Part shown: in pieces, positions 1 through 10,155 of the stretch
How positions within the stretch are numbered: the stretch's first letter is position 1
How the letters are laid out: each line of letters starts with the position of its first letter
Source: Aradus depressus
Lineage: Eukaryota > Arthropoda > Insecta > Hemiptera > Aradidae
Direction: 5' to 3'
Length of the DNA: 64,000 nucleotides
Assembly: GCA_963662175.1 (NCBI GenBank)
Contig: OY759225.1
Location: 14,129,601 to 14,193,600 of the forward strand
Notes under the pieces: generated by a model
The model's input: the letters and a program-made list of their open reading frames with translations, nothing else
Database searches by the model: none
Told to the model about the DNA's origin: nothing
Program-made: the position numbers and the translations under genes

Positions 1-411
1 GGTGTTCCACAGCATCCTTCTTCACCAGGTCAGTCCACCTCAGCCGTGGTCTTCCTCGTGATCTGCCTCCTTGGACCTGAGCGTCCATGATGCGTCCTAT
101 GGCTGTCTGCTGTCCCCTTCTCACCACATGTCCAGCCCACCTTAAGCGCCGTGATTTCATGTCTGCAACTACGGTCGGGTGTTGCCAGAAGATGTCTCTC
201 AGCTCCCTGTTGGTTCTGATCCTCCACTCTTGGGTTTCTCTATCCTTGACCGGACCTGCTATTTTCCTCAGCACTTTATTTTCAAACGTCTGGAAACGTT
301 TCTCCAGATGTGAGGTCAGGGTCCATGTTTCACACCCATAGAGCAGAACGGGCTTTACCATGGAGCTGTAGATCCTATACTTCAGGTTCCTTAACAAGGC
401 TCTGGACCGTT
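1..411 (-). pseudogene. LINE reverse transcriptase C-terminal tail (truncated by window edge)
   Basis: Read on the minus strand the segment gives an open C-terminal reverse-transcriptase tail: RSRALLRNLKYRIYSSM, then VKPVLLYGCETW, and further on a basic tail with RLRWAGHV and GRPRLRWTD. This is the usual region after the RT catalytic domain in non-LTR retrotransposons whose tail carries an LRW-GH motif; that family assignment is from memory of such proteins. The catalytic YADD box is not included and the element runs off the left edge, so I cannot say whether it was full length. It is unrelated in sequence to the Jockey tails elsewhere in the window but similar in style to the relic near 61.8 kb. 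Confidence 0.7.
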
Positions 412-857
412 TTTTAAGTATGCAGCAAAAATATGCATTTTACCTAAAATGTGCACAATAAAAGATGCTTTTGATTTCCTATGGCCTAAAAAACGTTTTA
501 AAAACTATATAAGTTATGTGTGACCACAAATCGCCATTGTCTTACACGAATATATATAGAGGTAATGTTTAATGATAATTTGTGGAGAAATCATGAGTTC
601 AATTGAACCACATTCCTTTGTGTAAACGACTTGCATGCCAGGGCTTGTGTAAAATTATTAATAGGAAGGGCTTAACCATCCGTTAAATTTCACAACTGAG
701 ACTGAACCATTAGTCGCTTGCTTCTAACCTACGGTTTGGGTGAAGTCAGATCATTATTACCTGGGTAATGTAACTATGGTCGTTACAGACAAGTCGTTAA
801 CACAAGACCAACACAAAACTAACACCCTTTAAATGAAGGTTCCTGAACTGTTTTTTT
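412..857. other. Unassigned AT-rich spacer
   Basis: No coding signal, repeat family or splice-flanked exon was recognised here. It separates the LINE tail from the start of the E-family repeat. Confidence 0.4.
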
Positions 858-859
858 TT

Positions 860-1148
860 GTTTTTGTTTTTTCGTTCATTGAACCTTTTGGCAGACGAAA
901 AAAAGTCGTCGGTGAATCACCAGCAAATGTACTTCCCCATATTTAATCAACAAATTTTACTCTTCCCCTCCAAAACCAGACGACCGTTTGCGCTATTATT
1001 CAATAGTGTAAGTCAACTATTCGTCTCCTTAAGTTTTTTTTCGATAAATTAATAAATTTATTTCATCGACAGTTATTGGGGTTGTTGAATTGAACCTACA
1101 CCCCTGAACCCTCTTTTCCTTCGGCCGATATCGCTGAGATTAGACATT
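860..1148 (+). repeat. E-family dispersed repeat, 5' module (left flank of the tandem array)
   Basis: Begins near GTCGTCGGTGAATCACC and continues through a pyrimidine-rich CTTCCCCTCCAAAACC stretch, the same order seen in single E copies at 17.2, 44.1, 46.2 and 57.8 kb. It leads directly into the first 142-bp monomer, so the array sits inside an E element rather than beside it. Confidence 0.65.
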
Positions 1149-1984
1149 AAAGGGTTCTTGATTCACATATAAAATTTCATGTCGATACATTCATTACAAC
1201 AGCAGATATTCGAGTTTTTGCGCTGAGCTTCCCTCCTACTCCCCCGTTTCCTTACATTGATTTGACTGAAAATCAATACGTATCCTCTTTAGAGGGTACT
1301 TGATTCACATATAAAATTTCATGTCGATACATTCATTACAACGGCAGTTATTCGAGTTTTTGCGCTGAGCTTCCCTCCTAATCCACCGTTTCCTTACATT
1401 GATTTGACTGAAAATCAATACATATCCTCTTTAGAGGGTACTTGATTCACATATAAAATTTCATGTCGATACATTCATTACAACGGCAATTATTCGAGTT
1501 TTTGCGCTAAGCTTCCCTCCTAATCCCCCGTTTCCTTACATTGATTTGACTGAAAATCAATACGTATCCTCTTTAGAGGGTACTTGATTCACATATAAAA
1601 TTTCATGTCGATACATTCATTACAACGGCAGTTATTCGAGTTTTTGCGCTGAGCTTCCCTCCTAATCCCCCGTTTCCTTACATTGATTTGACTGAAAATC
1701 AATACGTATCCTCTTTAGAGGGTACTTGATACACATATAAAATTTCATGTCGATACATTCATTACAACGGCAGTTATTCGAGTTTTTGCGCTGAGCTTCC
1801 CTCCTAATCCCCCCTTTCCTTACATTGATTTGACTGAAAATCAATACGTATCCTCTTTAGAGGGTACTTGATTCACATATTAAATTTCATGTCGATACAT
1901 TCATTACAACGGCAGTTATTCGAGTTTTTGCGCTGAGCTTCCCTCCTAATCCCCCGTTTCCTTACATTGATTTGACTGAAAATA
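1149..1984 (+). repeat. Satellite array A, 142-bp monomers (first block)
   Basis: The phrase AGAGGGTACTTGATTCACAT recurs at 1291, 1433, 1575, 1717 and 1859, an exact 142-bp period, with a diverged first copy at about 1149. Each monomer contains TCATGTCGATACATTCATTA, a purine/pyrimidine GAGCTTCCCTCCTAATC part and TTGATTTGACTGAAAATC. Copies differ by only a few bases. No reading frame is kept because 142 is not a multiple of three. Confidence 0.95.
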
Positions 1985-2275
1985 CTTTTTTTATTTATTT
2001 ATATATTTACAACGGCATAATAACATTTGCCATTAGCAATTGTGATAAATAATGCAGTGTCAGGTGCGTGGCTGTACTGCTGAGGTACGAGACCGAAGAG
2101 GAGTCCAGGCTAGTCCTGGAGCAGGTCCCTCTGCCATATCCGCTTGAGGCGTCGTGGTGGATTTGTGGGGAGAGTGTTTGTAGATAATTCTTGTATAAGT
2201 GGATTGGCGTAATGATGGAGTTTGTCGTGAAAATTTTGATATCGTGTCCTGATAGCAGAAGGTACAAATGGGATG
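1985..2275 (-). mobile_element. 5'-truncated Jockey-clade LINE 3' end inserted in array A
   Basis: On the minus strand this reads FHDKLHHYANPLIQ, then PPRRLKRIWQRDLLQD and a stop, the standard C-terminus of Jockey-type polymerases (H-N-L ... RRLKR.W..DL), followed by a 3' UTR and an AATAAATAAAAAA-type tail at the left junction. The array resumes at 2276 with about 18 bp of a monomer missing, so the insertion is accompanied by a small target deletion rather than a visible duplication. Confidence 0.75.
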
Positions 2276-2604
2276 AGAGGGTACTCGATTCACATATAAA
2301 ATTTCATGTCGATACATTCATTAGAACGGCAGTTATTTGAGTTTTTGCGCTGAGCCTCCCTCCTAATCCCCCGTTTCCTTACATTGATTTGGCTGAAAAT
2401 CAATACGTATCCTTTTTAGAGAGTACTTGATTCACATATAAAATTTCATGTCGATACATTCATTACAACGGCAGTTATTCGAGTTTTTGCGCTGAGCTTC
2501 CCTCCTAATCCCCCGTTTCCTTACATTGATTTGACTGAAAATCAATACGTATCCTCTTTAGAGGGTACTTGATTCACATATAAAATTTCATGTCGTTACA
2601 TTCA
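2276..2604 (+). repeat. Satellite array A, 142-bp monomers (second block)
   Basis: Monomer starts at 2276, 2418 and 2560 keep the 142-bp period. In the last monomer the sequence changes to the 144-bp type within the shared ATTCATTAC core. Confidence 0.92.
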
Positions 2605-2776
2605 TTACATCGGTAGTTATTGGGATTTTTGAATTGAGCCCCCACCCCGGAACTCCCCTCTCCCCTCGGCCGATATCGCTAAAATTCGACTGGTTATGTC
2701 CTCCGCGGATGTTAATTTTAAATACGAAATTTGATGTTGATACATTCATTACATCGGCAGTTATTAGGATTTTTAA

Positions 2777-3122
2777 ATTCAGATTCGCTCATCTACCCAT
2801 TCTCTTCCACCGGCTTCGATACTTCTATACTGAAACGGGGTTTGTTTGTATGTTTGTTCCAGCATCACGCCCAAACGGCTGGACGGATATTCATGAAACT
2901 TCACATGTAGCATCCTTTCAAGACCGATTGAATAATAGGCTATGAGGCGTCCCGAAATTTCGAACGGGAGGGAGGGTTGTAAGGGGGGGTTAAGCATAAA
3001 AATAGAGCTAACTCATTTATTAATGGTCGGATTGTCATGAAATTTCATATGTAGTATTCTTGAAGGCCGAATAGGAAAAAAAGTGTGTGACGTCACAAAA
3101 TTGTGAACGAGAGGGGGGTTGT
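2777..3122 (+). repeat. Higher-order spacer copy 1
   Basis: Starts ATTCAGATTCGCTCATC and ends in GGGGGGTTGT just before the next monomer. It contains AAACGGCTGGACGGATATTC, reminiscent of leader sequences of insect Helitron-like repeats (from memory), and the palindrome TGACGTCA at 3088-3095. Nearly identical to copies 2 and 3. Confidence 0.88.
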
Positions 3123-3420
3123 GGATTTTTGAATTGAGCCCCCACCCCGGAACTCCCCCCTCCTCTCAGCTGATATCGCTGAAATTTGACTGGTTATGTC
3201 CTAAGTGGATTTTAGTTTTAAATATGAAATTTGATGCCGATACATTCATTACATCGGTAGTTATTGGGATTTTTGAATTGAGCCCCCACCCCGGAACTCC
3301 CCTCTCCCCTCGGCCGATATCGCTAAAATTCGACTGGTTATGTCCTCCGAGGATGTTAATTTTAAATACGAAATTTGATGTTGATACATTCATTACATCG
3401 GCAGTTATTAGGATTTTTAA

Positions 3421-3766
3421 ATTCAGATTCGCTCATCTACCCATTCTCTTCCACCGGCTTCGATACTTCTATACTGAAACGGGGTTTGTTTGTATGTTTG
3501 TTCCAGCATCACGCCCAAACGGCTGGACGGATATTCATGAAACTTCACATGTAGCATCCTTTCAAGACCGATTGAATAATAGGCTATGTGGCGTCCCGAA
3601 ATTTCGAACGGGAGGGGGGGTTGTAAGGGGGGGTTAAGCATAAAAATAGAGCTAACTCATTAATTAATGGTCGGATTGTCATGAAATTTCATATGTAGTA
3701 TTCTTGAAGGCCAAATAGGAAAAAAAGTGTGTGACGTCACAAAATTGTGAACGAGAGGGGGGTTGT
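3421..3766 (+). repeat. Higher-order spacer copy 2
   Basis: Same unit as copy 1, 644 bp downstream, so two 144-bp monomers lie between them. TGACGTCA is at 3732-3739. Confidence 0.88.
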
Positions 3767-4494
3767 GGATTTTTGAATTGAGCCCCCACCCCGGAACTCC
3801 CCTCTCCACTCAGCTGATATCTCTGAAATTTGACTGGTTATGTCCTAAGTAGATTTTAGTGTTAAATACGAAATTTGATGTCGATACATTCATTACATCG
3901 GCAGTTATTGGGATTTTTGAATTGAGCCCCCACCCGGAACTCCCCCCTCCCCTCTGCCGATATCGCTGAAATTTGACTGGTTATGTCCTAAGTGGATTTT
4001 AGTTTTTAATACGAAATTTGATGTCGATACATTCATTACATCGGTAGTTATTGGTATTTTTGAATTGAGCCCCCACCCGGAACTGCCCCCTCCCCTCGGC
4101 CGATATCGCTATAATTTGACTGGTTATGTCCTAAGTGGATTTTAGTTTTAAATACGAAATTTGATGTCGATACATTCATTACATCGGTAGTTATTAGGAT
4201 TTTTGAATTGAGCCCCCACCCCGGAACTCCCCCCTCCCCTCGGCCGATATCGCTGAAATTCGACTGGTTATGTCCTCCGCGGATGTTAATTTTAAATACG
4301 AAATTTGATGTTGATACATTCATTACATCGGCAGTTATTGGGATTTTTGAATTGAGCCCCCACCCCGGAACTCCCCCCTCCCCTCGGCCGATATCGCTGA
4401 AATTCGACTGGTTATGTCCTCCGCGGATGTTAATTTTAAATACGAAATTTGATGTTGATACATTCATTACATCGGCAGTTATTGGGATTTTTAT

Positions 4495-4840
4495 ATTCAG
4501 ATTCGCTCATCTACCCATTCTCTTCCACCGGCTTCGATACTTCTATACTGAAACGGGGTTTGTTTGTATGTTTGTTCCAGCATCACGCCCAAACGGCTGG
4601 ACGGATATTCATGACACTTCACATGTAGCATACTTTCAAGACCGATTGAATAATAGGCTATGTGGCGCCCCAAAATTTCGAACGGGAGGGGGGGTTGTAA
4701 GGGGGGGCTAAGCATAAAAATAGTGCTAACTCATTAATTAATGGTCGGATTGTCATGAAATTTCATATGTAGTATTCTTGAAGGCCAAATAGGAAAAAAA
4801 GTGTGTGACGTCACAAAATTGTGAACGAGAGGGGGGTTGT
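4495..4840 (+). repeat. Higher-order spacer copy 3
   Basis: Same unit, 1074 bp after copy 2, so five monomers separate them. TGACGTCA is at 4806-4813. A few substitutions (for example ATGACACTTC for ATGAAACTTC) distinguish it. Confidence 0.88.
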
Positions 4841-5249
4841 GGATTTTTGAATTGAGCCCCCACCCGGAACTCCCCCTTCCCCTCGTCCGATATCGCTGAA
4901 ATTTGACTGGTTATGTCCTAAGTGGATTTTAGTGTTAAATTCGAAATTTGATGTCGATACATTCATTACATCGGCAGTTATTGGGTTTTTTGAATTGAGC
5001 CCCCTCCCCGGAACTCCCTCTTCCCCTTGTCCGATATCGCTGAAATTTGACTGGTTATGTCCTAAGTGGATTTTAGTGTTAAATTCGAAATTTGATGTCG
5101 ATACATTCATTACATCGGCAGTTATTGGGATTTTTGAATTGAGCCCCCACCCAGGAACTCTCCCCTCCCCTCAGCCGATATCGCTGAAATTTTACTGGTT
5201 ATTTCCCAAGTAGATTTTAGTTTTAAATACGAAATTTGATGTCGATACA

Positions 5250-5394
5250 TTTAGAGAGTACTTGATTCACATATAAAATTTCATGTCGATACATTCATTA
5301 CAACGGCAGTTATTTGAGTTTTTGCGCTGAGCTTCCCTCCTAATCCCCCGTTTCCTTACATTGATTTGACTGAAAATAAATACGTATCCTCTTC
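5250..5394 (+). repeat. Satellite array A, single 142-bp monomer at the right end
   Basis: The B type switches back to the A type at about 5250. AGAG(A/G)G markers at 5253 and 5395 are again 142 bp apart. Confidence 0.85.
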
Positions 5395-5580
5395 AGAGGG
5401 TTCTTGATTCACATATAAAATTTCGTGTTGATATATTTATTCTATCGGGAGTTATCGTGTTCACAGACAGCATATAGGGAAGTTGTTTTTATTTGGAATC
5501 GAAAAACAAGAAACCGCATCGATTTTTTGATCGATTATATACAACTTCCTCTATACTTTTTATAGGAAGTAAATAAAAAC
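5395..5580 (+). repeat. E-family dispersed repeat, 3' module (right flank of the array)
   Basis: Continues from the last monomer into CGGGAGTTATCGTGTTCACA, TTTGGAATCGAAAAACAAG and a terminal stem-loop with arms ACTTCC and GGAAGT, then AAATAAAAAC. The same order ends single-copy E elements at 9.4, 18.7, 34.9 and 44.4 kb. Confidence 0.7.
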
Positions 5581-5617
5581 CCACATTGACTGCTATAATA
5601 ATATATAAAATATTATT

Positions 5618-5899
5618 CTGAGCTCAAGATCGTGGGTTCGAAACCCGACCGAGGCCCTTAGTTTATCTTATCTGGGAGGTAAAATAAACTTAAGTATGCC
5701 GTCCTTCGCATGAGACGTTAAGCGATGGTTTCGAGCCTGTACGATGTCAGGTACTCGTTAAAGACCTCTACCCTGGTGAATAAAAATGTAGGGTAGGCAA
5801 AATTTAGGACTCCCATAGTAGAGTCGGGCTCATGTCCACCGGAGTGACGAAAGAGCGCTCTGGTAGTAGGCGATATGACCTCAGAGTCATAATAACGGA
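5618..5899 (+). mobile_element. tRNA-derived SINE, 5'-truncated
   Basis: Starts inside the tRNA-like head at CTGAGCTCAAG, has an intact B box (GGTTCGAAACC), the central block GACGTTAAGCGATGG and the body ending TCATAATAAC. The A-box half is missing. Confidence 0.85.
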
Positions 5900-6280
5900 C
5901 TATAAAATATTCTTGGAATTTTTAAAAACGTTTTATCCGATCTAAATTGTGCTGGTGGCAACCGAAATGTACCATCGGCTATATGGCGTCTGAAAATTTA
6001 GAACGGGAGGGGGGCTAAGCATAAAAATTTTTCTAGCGAAAACATTGATTAATTCTCTTTGGGGTGTTTCAACGAACGACTTTTGTCAATTATAGTTGTG
6101 CTTATGATACGTTCATTACGGACTTTCTGATTATACACACTAGTTCAAATCCAAACTTGAATGTAGGTGAGAACTAATTGTGAATCAGGCAGACTTTGTG
6201 GGGCTAAGCAAAGCCCCGAGAACTTGCATATCATTAAAACATTTCACATCACACTCCTGTACTGCATATTTCATTAAATA
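5900..6280. other. Unassigned stretch with a diverged copy of the array spacer
   Basis: Around 5965-6030 the words GGCTATATGGCGTC, AACGGGAGGGGGGC and TAAGCATAAAAAT follow the order of the 346-bp satellite spacer, so the spacer also exists as a dispersed sequence. The remainder shows nothing recognisable. Confidence 0.45.
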
Positions 6281-6940
6281 CAGTAAAACCTCTTGTAACG
6301 GATACCTCTAGATAGCGAATAACTCTATTATGGACGACATTTCTATGTTCACTCAAATCAATGCTTAGTTTACCTCACAATAACGGGCTCTCTCTTAACG
6401 GACAACTGACAGTTTAAATGGTCCCGTGCAACACAGTGAAACACAGTAGAACGGCTGGGGAGGAGTTCAGGAAAATGATTAAAAAATAACAAATACGTTT
6501 TCTAATATGCCAATAATTATGGAAATTTCTTTTTAGTTAGCTTTTCGCAATATTTTATTTAGTTTGCTTCCGACAATGTCTCAAAACAGAACTCGGCTAA
6601 CGCTCAAAAATAAATAGAAGTAATTAAAGTTTATAATAGAGAAAAGCCCAGCGTCAGGGACTTAGCGGCAAAGTTTAAGGTGGGAAAAAAGCAGATCGCA
6701 ACCATTTTAATAGGAAAGAATGAAGTTTTACTAAAATGGCAGGAACATGGAAATGAAGAAACGAGAACTGCTTTCATAAAAAAACACAGTAAAGGGTTTT
6801 GAAATTGATCGCCATTGTTTGGAAATGTTTTGCCGAGTAAGAGCCAAACATTTCCGGAAGTCGCAGAAATTTTGAAGTTTTTAAATTTTAAAGCATCAAA
6901 TAGTTGGTTCGAAAAATCTAGAAAATGACATAATGAATAA
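6281..6940 (+). mobile_element. Tigger/pogo-type DNA transposon remnant (5' part)
   Basis: Begins with CAGTAAAACCTCTTGTAACG preceded by TA, a typical Tigger/pogo terminus and target. An internal transposase relic follows. The downstream end was not found; the element appears deleted after about 6940. Confidence 0.7.
6576..6935 (+). pseudogene. Tigger/CENP-B-like transposase, N-terminal DNA-binding region (broken)
   Basis: The start MSQNRTRLTLKNK is followed by a one-base frameshift and then EVIKVYNREKPSVRDLAAKF, KVGKKQIATIL, WQEHGNEETRTAF and, near the end, FKASNSWFEKSRK with a stop before HN. These match in order the CENP-B N-terminal helix-turn-helix and the second CENPB-type helix-turn-helix (FKASNGWLEKFRKRH pattern) of Tigger-family transposases. 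The catalytic DDE part is absent. At least one frameshift and a terminal stop make it a pseudogene. Upstream, CAGTAAAACC at 6281 is the likely terminal repeat of the same element. Confidence 0.8.
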
Positions 6941-7149
6941 TATTCAAAACTATAGTCAACTATTTATAGCCAAAGTTGTCAATTTTGGCTGGGAAAGTTA
7001 CAAACAAAACAAACAACACAAGATATATTATTCATGATATTTTTAAAACAAACAAAATTTAATATTAAAAAATACATATTTTTTTCTCTCTCTTTAAAAA
7101 ATACAATGAATAACGTATTTTACGTTGACCTCAACAACAAAGGGGTTGA

Positions 7150-7380
7150 ATCAATTATTACTTCCCCAGGTATAGAAAGTATAGAGAAAGTCATGTAATC
7201 AGTCAAAAATTCGATGTTGATGTTTAACCGAATTTTCATGTATTCCATTCTCTGATACCGAAAAATGAAAAAAAAATTTCTGTTTGTCTGGGTGTTTGTG
7301 AACACGATTTCTACCGAAAGAATGAATGTATCGACACGAAATTTTATATGTGTATCAAGAACCACACCAGGAAGACATCT
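7150..7380 (-). repeat. E-family repeat, 3' half, reverse orientation
   Basis: Starts with TACTTCCCCAGGTATAG (terminal stem-loop reversed) and runs back through GTGAACACGATTTCTACC and TGTATCGACACGAAATTTTA to a diverged TTGATTTTCAGTC. Confidence 0.7.
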
Positions 7381-7399
7381 GTTGATTTTCAGTCATAAA

Positions 7400-7588
7400 G
7401 GCCAAAAACATACATAAACAAGGTTCTGGGATGTGTGCTGGTTCTCGGATGTGTGTGTTTCGCCTCTGCATCCTAAATCAGAGGAAATTACTGGGCCGTG
7501 TATTAGGACTCTACAAAGATGGCATTTCTAAGTGCGGCCCTTGAGGTCCACACGGCAAACTTCCCAGCATGATATCAATATCATTAAT
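7400..7588. repeat. Dispersed repeat R (copy 1)
   Basis: GGATGTGTGTGTTTCGCCTC, CCTAAATCAGAGGAA and TTGAGGTCCACACGGCAAAC recur in the same order at 50453-50555. No coding role recognised. Confidence 0.6.
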
Positions 7589-8552
7589 ATTTTATTTATT
7601 TATTTGCAATCTATATAAATTTCATATAATGAGCAAATATGATAACTACATGCATGATTGTCTATGCCACATGTTGGGAGAAGTCAGCCAGCGCTGACAC
7701 TCCCTAGAAACTAATACAATGTTTAGATTTCACTTAGAAGATCTCGAGGCCACCTCCTAATCAGACGGCGTGGAGGATTGTCAGCTTGTGCAAATGGGTT
7801 AGGATGGGATGAAAGTTTATTGTGGAAATTTAAGAATCGGGATTGGACGAGTTCTTGGACGGTTGGAATGTTTAGGTCTTCATGGAGTAATTCATTGGTG
7901 ACGTAGAAGGGAGCATTTACAATTCGACGAAGAACTTTGGACTGGAAAGCTTGGGTGCGGTTTATATTGGATTGTTTGGCCGTACCCCAGAGTTGGAGGC
8001 CGTATATGCCTGTATGGGCGTATTATAGTCTTGTAAATGGTCAGTTTGTTGGCAGTAGAAAGTTTTGATTTTGGTCCAAGAAGTCTACGTAGTAGTCCGT
8101 AACGTCGATTTAAGTCGTGTGTGTGGGTTCCACGTCAGACGGCTGTCTAAGTAGAACCCGAGGTAACGCACCTGGTTAGCGGAAGGAATTAGAACGTTGT
8201 TGATGGTGACGGGAGGACACGTTTGATGGCGAAGTGTGAATGTAACCTGTACACTTTTCTCTTCATTTAATTTCATCCGCCAGAGGTTACACCATTTCTC
8301 GATTTCATCGAGATGTTCCTGGAGAAGGAGAGAGGCTACGTTGGGATCAGGATTTGTAGACAAGATAGCAGTGTCGTCTGCGTAGATGGTTATTAAGGTG
8401 TTTGGGTGGATAGGAATGTCGGCAGTATATATGTTGTAGACGATAGGGCCAAGAATGCACACTTGGGGGACACCGTCCCGAACAGGCACGAGTTCTGAGT
8501 ACTCCGAGCCTATGCGGACTTTGATCATCACAAAAGTAGGCATTTTATTCAT
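7589..8552 (-). pseudogene. Jockey-clade LINE reverse transcriptase, C-terminal half
   Basis: A 155-codon minus-strand frame carries DGVPQV, the catalytic YADDTAIL and VRYLGFYLDSRLTWNP, all in the expected order of RT blocks. The frame breaks near 8010, then continues in another frame as YGLQLWGTAKQSN, VLRRIVNAPFYVT, and RRLIRRWPRDLLSEI followed by a stop. A 3' UTR with GGGAGTGTCAGCGCTGGCTG and an AAATAAATAAATAAAA tail ends at 7589. The N-terminal endonuclease and the first RT blocks are missing, so it is a 5'-truncated copy. One frameshift is certain; a second change (VCILGP for the usual QGSVLGP) suggests decay. Confidence 0.88.
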
Positions 8553-8584
8553 TTTCCTTTTAAAACTACTACAAGTATAAATTC

Positions 8585-9268
8585 ATGACAATCCGACTAT
8601 CCGTTAATGAGCTTGTTTAAAAGCTTAATTATCTGTCTTTCATTTTATGCTTTCTGTTTATTCATTTACCATTTTATTACGTATTCTGTTTATTATTTTT
8701 GTATATGTTGCTACTATTTCAAAAATAAAGAAAACGTATGTTTTTTAAAAAAATATTGTCTATTTCACAAATAATCATATATGAAGCTGAAAATGTCTGT
8801 GCGTTGTACCGCTATAACTCACGAACGGCTTGATGGATTTGATTAATTGTTTTTTTAATTTGTTCGTCATCGTCTGTGGAAGGTTATAGGCGTATTAGTA
8901 CCTCAATATCTGGTCCATCCCAGCATCCACCCACGCAATCTTTGTAACTCGAAAACCATTGCAACGATTAATGAGAAATCTTTTTGAATAAATTAGTTTT
9001 AGCTCCAAAGCTAGCGTTACTACAGTTGAAGGACTATAAGCCTTATTCCGTATGAATAATTGAAAATTATAACATCATGAATGTACTGTCGAGGAACTGA
9101 ATAGCCTTATAGGAGATATTGGGAGAAAAGTCAAAGTTCCCCGGGCAACGCCGGGTATTACTGCTAGTTACATATAATTTTATCATGTCTTCTTAGTCAT
9201 CACTTCTGCTTATTGTTATTGTTTATACAGATTGTAGAATAAATAAAAGTAAAAATTAAAAAAAAAAA
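8585..9268 (+). mobile_element. Jockey-clade LINE 3' UTR, interrupted by a Helitron
   Basis: TTATTTTTGTATATGTTGCT before the Helitron and TTTATCATGTCTTCTTAGTC, ATTGTTTATACAGATTGTAG after it are collinear with the 3' UTR of the LINE at 19.3-20.0 kb read in reverse. It ends in an A-rich tail at about 9268. Confidence 0.65.
8775..9167 (+). mobile_element. Non-autonomous Helitron (393 bp)
   Basis: Starts TCATATATGAAGCTG and ends CGGGTATTACTGCTAG, with the 3' hairpin CCCGGGCAACGCCGGG about 10 bases before CTAG. It lies between an A (8774) and a T (9168), the Helitron target. A second copy at 33188-33711 has the same two ends. No Rep/helicase ORF. Confidence 0.85.
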
Positions 9269-9351
9269 AAATTATCTGTTTCAATTCTGGTCTGACTTGG
9301 GTACTTTTGCAAGATAATTGTTTTTTTTCATTTTTAGAATTAAAGGATTGG

Positions 9352-9440
9352 AAAACTTGAAATTCCGGTGTGAGCGTAACATCAATTTTCTGACTGATTA
9401 CGTAACTTACTCTATACTTTATAAACCTGGGGAAGTAAAA
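9352..9440 (+). repeat. E-family repeat, 3' end
   Basis: GAAATTCCGGTGTGAGC, CTGACTGATTACGTAACTT and CCTGGGGAAGTAAAA match the E terminus. Confidence 0.65.
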
Positions 9441-9796
9441 TATATAATTTAAGATTTTAAAAATATATAAATATATTTGGTTTCTTCCTCCATCTTTAAA
9501 AAAAAAAAAAAAAACTCGAACAAATGCTTTGCACGTGTTTCCAGCTTCTGTATGTCCAATACTCTCAGAAAATTCTGAAGATTTTTTTGAAATATAGAAA
9601 ATTGTTCTAGCATAAGCACGTAGCAGGAGGAAAGTGTGAGAGCTCCGTCTGTCACAGCTTTATAAACTTTGAAGCTTTCAACCTAGAAAGCTAAACTTTG
9701 ACATAAGCCGACAGACAACCTCAATAATATTTCTGAAAAAAACCTAAATAACAGTTATTAATAAAGCGTCTTGTAATCAATAATTCAACTCAATTT
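9441..9796. other. Unassigned AT-rich stretch
   Basis: Contains an A17 run near 9498 and no recognisable gene or repeat. Confidence 0.3.
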
Positions 9797-10155
9797 TTAA
9801 CTATCGAGGTGAAATATGTATACACTAATGAGATGTGGGGTCGGTGGGACCCCAGCTTTGTTTTTCGCTTAAAGCAAACAACTTATTTCGACTCACAACT
9901 TGAAATTAACTTTAATGAGCTAAAAATAATTTATAGGAGGTGAGAAAAAACATTAATTCACATAAAAATTATATGAGGTGAATTTCTTTTTGAGAATTTT
10001 ATTTAAGTAACGCTTTTCAATAAAACGTATTTTGTATTAATTAAACAATCACAGATAATGTTTAAAAAATTGACAAGACTTATAAATCACATTATCATCA
10101 CAGAATTGACATATAGAAATAGAGAAAACAAAAATAAAACTGCATAAAATCTCAA

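Larger units (their letters stand above)
2605..5249 (+). repeat. Satellite array B, 143-144-bp monomers with interspersed 346-bp spacers
   Basis: GAATTGAGCCCC recurs at 3131, 3275, 3775, 3919, 4062, 4205 and 4349, giving a 143-144-bp period. Monomers share the TCGATACATTCATTACA core with array A but differ in the rest (CGGCCGATATCGCTGAAAT, CTGGTTATGTCCT). Three 346-bp spacers interrupt the monomers, so the block is a higher-order array in which the monomer number between spacers varies. Confidence 0.92.

Noticed and set aside
3119..3637. 172-codon protein-coding gene
   Set aside because: The frame is the satellite monomer read through; it is open on both strands and has no start or splice context.
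4208..4711. 167-codon protein-coding gene
   Set aside because: Same satellite frame; conserved only because 144 bp is a multiple of three.
1149..5394. CRISPR-like regular repeats
   Set aside because: Monomers are 142-144 bp with no short repeat/unique spacer alternation, in a eukaryotic transposon context.
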